Assembly: GCA_002315595.1 (NCBI GenBank)
Contig: DCHG01000063.1
Span: 2,641 to 8,016, forward strand
From: Clostridiales bacterium UBA1758
GTDB lineage: Bacteria > Bacillota > Clostridia > Oscillospirales > UBA1758
Length of the DNA stretch: 5,376 bases
Reading direction: 5' to 3'
Positions 1 through 5,376 of this stretch are shown piece after piece. The stretch's first letter is position 1. Every line of letters begins with the position of its first letter. The notes below the pieces were generated by a model that was not told where the DNA came from, did no database searches, and was given only the letters and a program-made list of their open reading frames with translations. The position numbers were made by a program, and so were the translations under genes.

Positions 1-1800
1 CCCCGCCGCATTGACGGCGTCACATCCCATATAGAGGTCGCTTCTGCCGAGAATGACGGGGTTGCCGGAGTACGGCAGGATCCAATACAGACGGAAGTCA
101 TCCGCGTCTGCCAGTTCCACGGGGTAGGCGTCCCCCGCTTTGAGAACGGTCGCCTTTTTTGCAAAATACTCGTACACGACGACATCGCCTTCAAGGTCGA
201 AGTCATCGGCGGTGATCGTACCGCGGACGGCGGTCTGATCGGCTTTGAGGTTGAAGGCGGCAATGACGCGGGCGTTTCCGATACGGTTGCGGATCTTGAA
301 CGGCTTGCCGGAGTCCGCCGGATTTTCGATGATACAGTCACGCGTCGGCGTGGCACTTTCCGCACAACGGAGAATTCTGCCGTCGGCAAGACATAGCGGT
401 TTCAACACATCGGCGTTGGTGCGTCCGATTTTGTCGCTGACGTAGACGGGACCGCCGCTGATGGCACGGCAAAGACTGTTTTTGCGGGCTTGTCCGTCGT
501 CCGTCCAGAACATATCCCAGTCGTTGACATAGAACTGTCCCTGCAAAATGCCGTTATAGGAGCATTGCAGGATGTTTTTTGTGAACCATTCCTTGCTTTC
601 GGGGATAAAATCGTCCGAACAGCGGTTGACGGCGGTATCGGGGCGGTGGTACAGACATTCCGACGACATCCCCATACAGTTGATGAGTTGTCCGTCGAAG
701 ACCTTGCCGGTGGCGGCGTCAATGCCCGCCTGCATTCCTTTGGCGGCTTCGCCCACGGGCATGACATCGACATAGTTGAAATAGCAACTCTGGTTGTCGA
801 TTTTGACAAAATCCGTCCCCCACGACTTTGCGGCTTTACAGAGTTTGGTGAAGAAGCCTTCCGCCTTTTTCGGGTTCGGCAGAATACGGTCGCCGACGGT
901 GATAAGGTCGCCCGAAAGCATCTCGTATGCGGGGCTGTCTTTGATCACGCCCGCCCAGTAGCCGGTCGCGGGAAGCCAAAGACCGACGGATTTCACGCCT
1001 TTTTGTTTCATTTTCGAGATCGCCGAAGTCATGCCGTCGGCAAAGCGTTCGGGATCGCCGGAAAACGCGTAAAGACGGCTTTCGTGCATAATGTCGCACA
1101 TTTCGGCAAAGGTATGTTCGGGCGTGACGGTTTTGAGATTGGGGCAGTGCGCCCACATATCGTCGATGATCGCAAAGCCGACGGGCACGCCTTTTCGGTT
1201 GAATTCGTCAAGTTTTTCAAGCAGTCCCGCTTCGCTGACACGGATCTGCAACGCGTCCCAACTGCACCAGCCGAGATAGTCGAGTGATGCGGGATAACGT
1301 CGTCCGTCACGGAGTTTCGGATGGCTCGGATGAATTTCGGAGGCGACGCGTGCGCAGTCGGCGGCGAGGGCAAGGGGATCGTCGCCCTCGGCTTCGATCC
1401 ACGCGAGTTGGTCGCGGCAGACCTTTATGCCGGCGCAGTTGGTGAACATCCGAAACTCCATACCGTCGGGGGTGCCGCGCAGGACGGTTTTGAACACATC
1501 GTCGCAGATCGGCATGATGTAGCGGTAGGTTTCGCCCGATTTGATAAGGATCGCCTGAACGAGGGCGGGCAGGTCGCAAAGGGACTTGCCGAAGGTCGGA
1601 CGGCACCAGAACGCGGAATGATTTTCAATGGCTACGAATGAGTCGCAGGTGGGCTGTTCGGGGAAAAGAATGATTTCCGACGCTTGGGCGGCGTCGTTTT
1701 TCGCGGTGACGGTAACCGAGGTGACCGCGCCGTGTTTGCGGGAAGTCAGGGTGATGTTTGCGCTTGCTCCGTCGAATGACGAGCGAATGATGTTCAGCAT
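1..1800 (-). CDS. GH36-type alpha-galactosidase, raffinose synthase/Sip1 group (partial, C-terminus beyond window)
   Basis: A retaining glycosidase predicted to hydrolyse terminal alpha-galactosides such as raffinose-family sugars or melibiose. The ATG at 1800 follows GGAGGT with a 6-base gap. The frame then stays open for exactly 600 codons to base 1, so the C-terminus is missing. Family motifs appear in order: LGWCSWDALQ (176-185), IIDDMW (211-216), VGLWLPATGYW (272-282), DFVKIDNQ (330-337), INCMGM (373-378), RCSDDF (393-398), NDWDMFW (426-432) and AISGGPVYVSDKIG (446-459). By family knowledge, Asp335 in KxD is the likely nucleophile and Asp396 or Asp397 in the SDD motif the acid/base. Residues 1-160 would be the N-terminal beta domain, about 165-460 the TIM barrel, and the remainder the C-terminal beta domain. 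No signal peptide or membrane segment is visible, so the enzyme should be cytoplasmic and act on imported sugars. It contains 21 cysteines in 600 residues. The exact substrate cannot be read from sequence; galactosyl transfer or alpha-N-acetylgalactosaminidase activity are alternatives. Family call is firm, substrate is inference. Confidence 0.9.
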   Translation of the reverse strand, partial: MLNIIRSSFDGASANITLTSRKHGAVTSVTVTAKNDAAQASEIILFPEQPTCDSFVAIENHSAFWCRPTFGKSLCDLPALVQAILIKSGETYRYIMPICDDVFKTVLRGTPDGMEFRMFTNCAGIKVCRDQLAWIEAEGDDPLALAADCARVASEIHPSHPKLRDGRRYPASLDYLGWCSWDALQIRVSEAGLLEKLDEFNRKGVPVGFAIIDDMWAHCPNLKTVTPEHTFAEMCDIMHESRLYAFSGDPERFADGMTSAISKMKQKGVKSVGLWLPATGYWAGVIKDSPAYEMLSGDLITVGDRILPNPKKAEGFFTKLCKAAKSWGTDFVKIDNQSCYFNYVDVMPVGEAAKGMQAGIDAATGKVFDGQLINCMGMSSECLYHRPDTAVNRCSDDFIPESKEWFTKNILQCSYNGILQGQFYVNDWDMFWTDDGQARKNSLCRAISGGPVYVSDKIGRTNADVLKPLCLADGRILRCAESATPTRDCIIENPADSGKPFKIRNRIGNARVIAAFNLKADQTAVRGTITADDFDLEGDVVVYEYFAKKATVLKAGDAYPVELADADDFRLYWILPYSGNPVILGRSDLYMGCDAVNAAG

Positions 1801-1806
1801 GGGGGT

Positions 1807-1812
1807 ACCTCC
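1807..1812 (-). promoter_or_regulatory. Ribosome binding site of the GH36 gene
   Basis: The minus strand reads GGAGGT six bases before the ATG at 1800, a near-perfect Shine-Dalgarno site. It fixes the start of the glycosidase, and the family-like N-terminal domain begins directly after it. Confidence 0.85.
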
Positions 1813-1846
1813 GATTTGTTGTAGTGGGGGATTGTGGGAATGATTA

Positions 1847-1876
1847 CGCGGGACGATGTGGGCATCGTCCCCTGCG
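1847..1876. repeat. Palindromic intergenic hairpin between mutS2 and the GH36 gene
   Basis: GGGACGAT (1850-1857) pairs perfectly with ATCGTCCC (1864-1871) around a 6-base loop, GTGGGC. Outside it, CGC (1847-1849) pairs with GCG (1874-1876) across a 2-base bulge. Neither strand has a T-run directly after the stem, so it is not a canonical intrinsic terminator. From memory it resembles short interspersed palindromes common in gut Clostridia genomes, but this was not checked against any database. It could still act as an RNA structure at the 3' end of the mutS2 transcript or in the 5' leader of the glycosidase. The rest of the 1801-1948 gap shows no convincing promoter. Confidence 0.6.
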
Positions 1877-1948
1877 ATATCTTCCGTCAACGCCTTCATT
1901 GCCGTTTTCCATAAGGAGAGGACGAGGGGCGACGTGCAAATTACAACT

Positions 1949-4327
1949 TTACTTTTTCAACTCGACGATGGTGACGCCGGTTTCGCCTTCGCCGTAGGTG
2001 CCGAGGCGGAAGCCGCGGACATGGGGATTTGACCTGAGCGAACGCTGAATGGCGGCACGGAGTGCGCCGGTGCCTTTGCCGTGGATGACCGTGACGGTTT
2101 CCAGTTTCGACATAAACGCGTGGTCGATGAAGTTCGTCACAACTTCGACGCCCTCATCGCCCGTCATTCCGCGGATGTCAACTTCCATCTTTGCGGGTGT
2201 CGCGGACTTGGTAAACGACACATTTCCGCTTTGCTTTTCTTTCGGTTTTTCGGCGGTCAAGGTGACCTGACTGACGTTGAGCGTCATCTTCAAAATGCCC
2301 GCCTGCAAGGTCATATTGCCGTTTTTATCGGGATCGGTCAGCACCGTCGCTTCGGAGCCGTACTCGTTGACGATGACGATGTCGCCCTGACGGATCGGAC
2401 GCTTCGGGGCATTCGGGATGAGCGCGGGCTTTTTCGCCTTCGGTGTGGCGGTGTTCGATGCTTCGTTGATGCGTCTGCCGATCTGTGCGCGGGCTTCGTT
2501 GAGCGCCTGCGGATCCATTTGCGGTCCGCTTTTGCGGAGCCTGCCCAGTTCCTTCATCACGGCGTCGACCTCATTGCGTGCGACGGTCAAAAGTCGTGTT
2601 GCCTCCGCCTTTGCCGTTTCGGTCGCCTTTTCACGCTCTTTTGAGATCTTTTCGTAGTCATCTCTTGCGCGTGCGTTCAAAATTTCCGCGTCACGACGCA
2701 ATTTTTCGGCTTCGGAACGCTCGTTTTCCAAAGCGATCCGCTTTTCGTCCAACTGACGGAGGACATCCTCAAAGCGTTGATCTTCGCTGTCGACAAGTGA
2801 TTTTGCCTTATCAATCACATAATCGGGCAGACCGAGACGACGTGAGATTTCGAACGCGTTCGATTTGCCGGGAATGCCGATGAGAAGCCGGTACGTCGGA
2901 CGGAGCGAGTCGACATCGAATTCGCAACCTGCGTTTTCCACACGGGCGGTGGTCAGCGCATAGGTCTTCAACTCCGCATAGTGCGTGGTTGCAACGATCT
3001 TTGCCTTCATTTCGCGGGCGTATTCGATGACGGAGACCGCCAAAGCCGCACCCTCGACGGGATCGGTACCCGCACCGAGTTCATCGAACAGGATCAGTGT
3101 TCGGTCGTCCATACCGTCGAGGATTTTCACGATCGTCGTCATATGGGACGAGAAGGTGGAAAGCGACTGTTCAATGGATTGCTCATCGCCGATATCGGCG
3201 TAAATTTTGGAGTAGACGGGCAGGGTGCTGCCCGGTTTTGCGGGAATGTGAAGACCGCAAGCCGCCATAACCGAAAGCAGACCGACGGTTTTTAAGGTGA
3301 CGGTCTTGCCGCCGGTATTCGGCCCCGTGATGATGAGTGCGTCAAAGTCAATCCCCAGACGCACCGAGATCGGAACGGCTTTGCCCTTTGGCAGAAGGGG
3401 ATGTTTGGCTTGGATGAGGTCAAGACGACCGCGGTCGTTGATTTCCGGCTCGCAACATTCGAGATGATAGGAAAGTTTGCCTTTGGCAAAGCAAAGGTCA
3501 AGTTCCACAAGAAGCGAATAGTTTTCGCCGATATCGCCCGAAAACCCCGCCACATCGTTCGACATTTCGGCAAGAATACGGTCGATTTCGTCCTTTTCCT
3601 TGCCTTCCAGTTCCTTGATCTCGTTGTTTGCCTCGACGACCTGCATCGGCTCGATGAAGATCGTGGCGCCGGAGGAGGATACGTCGTGGACAAGCCCGGA
3701 GATTTCCCCGCGGTTTTCCGCCTTGACGGGGACGACAAAACGCCCGGAACGCGTGGTGATCAGGGTTTCACGCAGGTATTTCGAATAAGCGGGCGATGTG
3801 ATGATGCGTTGCAGGGTTTCGCGGACGCGATTGGACGCCTGACTCTTTTTTCGACGGATGTCGCTGAGTGCGGGAGAGGCGGAGTCGGCGATCTCATCCT
3901 CACTGATGATGGCGTTGAGGATGCGTTCTTCGAGGAATTTATTGGGTTTCAGACTGCGAAAATACACGTCGAGAACGGTGGAGCGTTCACTTTCGTCGCC
4001 GACGTAATCACGCACAAGGCGAGCCGCCCGACAAAGCCACGCGATCTGCAACAGTTCGCGTGCGTTCAGCACACCGCCGTGATCGACACGCATCAGGGAG
4101 GCGGAGACATCCTTGACACCCGTGAAAGCGGGCGAGCCGGAGTTGCCCATAAGATCGCGTGCAGCGGTGGTTTTCGCCTGCTCCCGACGGACGTCTTCGA
4201 GCCAATCGGAAGGCTCCAAAGCGCGTGCGCGTTCCTTTGCACCGTCGCTGACCGCAAACGAGGCAAGCATTTCAAGCACACGCGGCAATTCGAGCGTGAC
4301 AAGTGATTTTTTGGTTAGTTCATCCAT
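1949..4327 (-). CDS. mutS2: MutS2 family ATPase/Smr endonuclease
   Basis: A complete 792-residue protein, the usual length for MutS2. Residues 1-320 form the MutS-like core/lever and clamp region, including SGLVHDVSSSGATIFIEP (210-227). The ABC-type ATPase follows: Walker A GPNTGGKT (335-342), SSHM (393-396), Walker B LILFDELGAGTDP (411-423) and the H-loop ATTHY (446-450). A charged coiled coil runs from about 512 to 620, then a Lys/Pro/Ala-rich linker (625-643), a small beta domain (about 645-690) and a C-terminal Smr domain (712-792) with VDIRG (716-720) and HGKGTG (749-754). The family lacks the MutS mismatch-recognition domain. Studied homologues suppress homologous recombination or split collided ribosomes in ribosome quality control; which role applies here cannot be told from sequence. 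The stop is TAA. The gene lies 155 bases after recO with no clear promoter of its own, so read-through from recO is the simplest model. Confidence 0.97.
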   Translation of the reverse strand: MDELTKKSLVTLELPRVLEMLASFAVSDGAKERARALEPSDWLEDVRREQAKTTAARDLMGNSGSPAFTGVKDVSASLMRVDHGGVLNARELLQIAWLCRAARLVRDYVGDESERSTVLDVYFRSLKPNKFLEERILNAIISEDEIADSASPALSDIRRKKSQASNRVRETLQRIITSPAYSKYLRETLITTRSGRFVVPVKAENRGEISGLVHDVSSSGATIFIEPMQVVEANNEIKELEGKEKDEIDRILAEMSNDVAGFSGDIGENYSLLVELDLCFAKGKLSYHLECCEPEINDRGRLDLIQAKHPLLPKGKAVPISVRLGIDFDALIITGPNTGGKTVTLKTVGLLSVMAACGLHIPAKPGSTLPVYSKIYADIGDEQSIEQSLSTFSSHMTTIVKILDGMDDRTLILFDELGAGTDPVEGAALAVSVIEYAREMKAKIVATTHYAELKTYALTTARVENAGCEFDVDSLRPTYRLLIGIPGKSNAFEISRRLGLPDYVIDKAKSLVDSEDQRFEDVLRQLDEKRIALENERSEAEKLRRDAEILNARARDDYEKISKEREKATETAKAEATRLLTVARNEVDAVMKELGRLRKSGPQMDPQALNEARAQIGRRINEASNTATPKAKKPALIPNAPKRPIRQGDIVIVNEYGSEATVLTDPDKNGNMTLQAGILKMTLNVSQVTLTAEKPKEKQSGNVSFTKSATPAKMEVDIRGMTGDEGVEVVTNFIDHAFMSKLETVTVIHGKGTGALRAAIQRSLRSNPHVRGFRLGTYGEGETGVTIVELKK

Positions 4328-4333
4328 GAGTAA

Positions 4334-4339
4334 TCCTCT
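4334..4339 (-). promoter_or_regulatory. Ribosome binding site of mutS2
   Basis: The minus strand reads AGAGGA six bases before the ATG at 4327. It supports this start, which also gives the typical MutS2 N-terminus of a short charged lead followed by the LELPRVLEMLASFA segment (12-25). Confidence 0.75.
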
Positions 4340-4369
4340 TTTTTGGTTGGGTGGGGGACGGGGTTACGG

Positions 4370-4403
4370 ATTGCCACGGAGCATTGAAAATGCTCCTCGC
4401 AAT
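4370..4403. repeat. Imperfect palindromic interspersed repeat, copy 1 (recO-mutS2 gap)
   Basis: An inner perfect stem of 8 pairs, GGAGCATT (4378-4385) with AATGCTCC (4389-4396), is closed by a 3-base loop. An outer stem, ATTGC (4370-4374) with GCAAT (4399-4403), flanks an asymmetric internal loop. The right arm continues as CTCCTCGCAATGACGG (4393-4408), which recurs exactly at 5316-5331 upstream of recO. There is no T-run after the stem on either strand. It is best described as a small non-coding interspersed repeat; the family resemblance to common bacterial GTCATTGCGAGG-type elements is from memory only. Confidence 0.7.
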
Positions 4404-4410
4404 GACGGTA

Positions 4411-4438
4411 TAAAAGTGCGGTGTGAGATACGACACCG
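4411..4438 (-). terminator. Weak terminator-like hairpin downstream of recO
   Basis: Read on the minus strand, CGGTGT (4438-4433) pairs with ACACCG (4424-4419) around an 8-base loop, followed after three bases by TTTTA. The stem is only six pairs and the T-tract is short and displaced, so full termination is doubtful. It may only attenuate read-through from recO into mutS2. Confidence 0.25.
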
Positions 4439-4482
4439 GGACGTTTTCTCGCCTTCCAAAAGGGGAGGTCAAAGGGTACACT

Positions 4483-5226
4483 TCACAAAATCGACTTATA
4501 ATAGTCGAGGGTACGGAAGTGGTGTTCGGTCTGCGTCAAAAGGTAGGCTTCCGTGGCGTCGGAAAGGCATTTGAGGTCGTCGGGCGGAAGCCGGAACGAA
4601 AAAATCTTTTTTGGATCGCCGTAGACGATATAGCGCATCGCGTCCAATGCGGTAGCACTGAGGGGCAGATGCAATCCGTCTGCGCCGGTGCGACAGTCGG
4701 CACATCGGACGGCTCCGTCACGCACGCCGAACATCGGGCGTTTCGGTTCCTGCCCACATTCGACGCAGGCGTCAACGGTCGGCTCCCACCCGGAGATCGC
4801 CGCCGCACGGAGTTCGAAGGCGGTTTTGACCAGCGCACAGGTCTTTTTCAGCGTCGAAAGCGCATAGAGCGAATTCAGCGTCAGTCGCAGAAGTTCATCG
4901 GCGGAAAGCCCTTCTTCCGACAGTTCGGTTGCGACTTCCGTCAGATAAAACGCGAGCGAAAGCCGCGAAAGATCCTCCCGCAGACCGAAAAACAATTCCA
5001 GCGGTTCGGCTTCATCGGCGGTGATGTGACCGTTGCCAGACTCGTACAGGGTGAACGCCGCATAGACCGGCGGATCGGTACACACCGTCATACGGGAGCC
5101 TTTTCGAAGTGCGCCACGCACCTTGACCGTGATCCTGCCGTGTTCCGCCGTGAGAAGTTCGATCAGCCGATCGGCGTCCTTATAGCGCACCTGACGCAGA
5201 ACAAGACCGTTTTCAACGCGTGTCAC
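4483..5226 (-). CDS. recO: DNA repair protein RecO
   Basis: A complete 247-residue RecO, a typical length. In the RecFOR pathway RecO binds single-stranded DNA and SSB, anneals complementary strands and, with RecR, helps load RecA at gaps in the cytoplasm. The N-terminus matches the family's OB-fold: GLVLRQVRYKDADRLIELLT (7-26), then a beta-rich stretch to about 80 with the basic segment RGALRKGSR (37-45). A helical domain follows, carrying a four-cysteine zinc site: CVEC (154-157) and CADC (175-178). The start is GTG at 5226, chosen because it gives the conserved N-terminus and follows AAGGCGGT with a 6-base gap; the first in-frame ATG (residue 46) would remove half the OB-fold. The stop is TGA. 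mutS2 lies downstream in the same direction. No frameshift or missing key residue was seen. Confidence 0.95.
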   Translation of the reverse strand: MTRVENGLVLRQVRYKDADRLIELLTAEHGRITVKVRGALRKGSRMTVCTDPPVYAAFTLYESGNGHITADEAEPLELFFGLREDLSRLSLAFYLTEVATELSEEGLSADELLRLTLNSLYALSTLKKTCALVKTAFELRAAAISGWEPTVDACVECGQEPKRPMFGVRDGAVRCADCRTGADGLHLPLSATALDAMRYIVYGDPKKIFSFRLPPDDLKCLSDATEAYLLTQTEHHFRTLDYYKSIL

Positions 5227-5232
5227 CGTACC

Positions 5233-5240
5233 ACCGCCTT
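5233..5240 (-). promoter_or_regulatory. Ribosome binding site deciding the GTG start of recO
   Basis: The minus strand reads AAGGCGGT, a 7 of 8 match to AAGGAGGT, six bases before the GTG at 5226. It supports GTG initiation where no suitable ATG exists. Confidence 0.65.
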
Positions 5241-5256
5241 TCGGAAAAGATACTAT

Positions 5257-5285
5257 ATTCTACCACATTTTTTCGTTTTTTTCAA
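5257..5285 (-). promoter_or_regulatory. Sigma-A-type promoter of recO with extended -10
   Basis: On the minus strand, TTGAAA (5285-5280, -35) and TAGAAT (5262-5257, -10) are separated by exactly 17 bases. The spacer ends in TGG, giving an extended -10 (TGn). The spacer is A-rich. A start near 5250 would leave a leader of about 25 bases holding the ribosome binding site. It is the only convincing promoter in the window and probably serves recO and mutS2. Confidence 0.7.
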
Positions 5286-5304
5286 TCGGAAAAACACGGG
5301 CGTC

Positions 5305-5331
5305 GGGCGTTCGCCCTCCTCGCAATGACGG
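5305..5331. repeat. Interspersed repeat, copy 2 (upstream of recO)
   Basis: It carries CTCCTCGCAATGACGG (5316-5331), identical over 16 bases to the right arm of the repeat at 4393-4408. To its left lies a small hairpin, GGGC (5305-5308) with GCCC (5313-5316), loop GTTC, in place of the longer AT-containing stem of copy 1. The flanking ATTGC arm of copy 1 is missing, so this copy appears diverged or truncated. Confidence 0.6.
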
Positions 5332-5357
5332 GGGGTGGGTGCAACGCAGTTTTATCA

Positions 5358-5376
5358 CGTCATTCCGAGGCGACTT
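5358..5376 (+). repeat. Inverted partial copy of the same repeat arm, cut by the window edge
   Basis: CGTCATTCCGAGGCG (5358-5372) matches the reverse complement of 5316-5330 at 13 of 15 positions, in opposite orientation and 27 bases away. The sequence runs off the window, so its full extent and any hairpin it forms cannot be judged. Confidence 0.5.

Noticed and set aside
490..1287. 265-codon plus-strand open frame opposite the glycosidase gene
   Set aside because: It lies on the same triplet register as the minus-strand codons, has no recognisable domain, and the minus-strand reading has unmistakable GH36 motifs.
1862..1890. TTGACG on the minus strand at 1890-1885 as a possible -35 for the glycosidase gene
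   Set aside because: At a 17-base spacing the -10 position reads CGATGC inside the palindrome, and nearby spacings give nothing better.
1844..1912. 22-codon minus-strand open frame between mutS2 and the glycosidase gene
   Set aside because: It has no ribosome binding site, and its second half is only the translation of the palindrome at 1847-1876.
3401..4306. 301-codon plus-strand open frame opposite mutS2
   Set aside because: It is again a codon-on-codon mirror of mutS2. Long antisense frames arise here because the sense genes rarely use TTA, CTA or TCA. The shorter frame at 2081-2644 is the same case.
4407..4435. TATACC (4412-4407) as a possible -10 for an independent mutS2 promoter
   Set aside because: The matching -35 position reads TGTCGT, a poor match, so no separate promoter can be supported.
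4491..4508. Hairpin TCGACT/AGTCGA at the very end of recO, followed on the minus strand by TTTT
   Set aside because: The stem is six pairs, half of them A-T, and it overlaps the last codons of recO; too weak to call a terminator.
4423..5328. 301-codon plus-strand open frame spanning recO and both its flanks
   Set aside because: It mirrors the recO codon register, crosses the recO promoter and the repeats, starts at GTG without a ribosome binding site, and shows no known domain.

Overview
The window reads as ordinary chromosome from an uncultured-type anaerobic Bacillota, most likely class Clostridia (for example an Oscillospirales gut lineage). This is inferred from the MutS2 type, the recO-mutS2 adjacency, a moderately GC-rich base composition, strong Shine-Dalgarno sites and the style of the palindromic intergenic repeats. 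No taxonomic marker gene is present, so the assignment is tentative. All three genes lie on the minus strand and are read from the right edge towards the left.

Right edge (5227-5376): a good sigma-A-type promoter with an extended -10 drives recO. Beyond it are two facing halves of a short interspersed repeat, one of which is cut by the window edge. recO (4483-5226, GTG start) encodes a complete four-cysteine RecO. A 155-base gap (4328-4482) holds a weak hairpin and an imperfect palindromic repeat that shares an exact 16-base arm with the repeat upstream of recO. mutS2 (1949-4327) is complete and intact, with ABC-type ATPase, coiled-coil and C-terminal Smr domains.

A 148-base gap (1801-1948) with a separate palindrome follows. 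The last gene starts at 1800 with a strong ribosome binding site and stays open for exactly 600 codons to base 1, so it is cut by the window edge. It is a cytoplasmic GH36-type alpha-galactosidase of the raffinose synthase/Sip1 group, with all recognisable active-site motifs in place.

recO and mutS2 fit a DNA repair/recombination and ribosome-rescue pair that probably shares the recO promoter. The glycosidase is functionally unrelated and probably begins a carbohydrate-use segment to the left, or is simply a neighbour. I found no RNA gene, CRISPR array, transposase, phage gene or evidence of a new defence or biosynthetic system. The notable items are the repeats in every gap and the cysteine-rich plant-like glycosidase.
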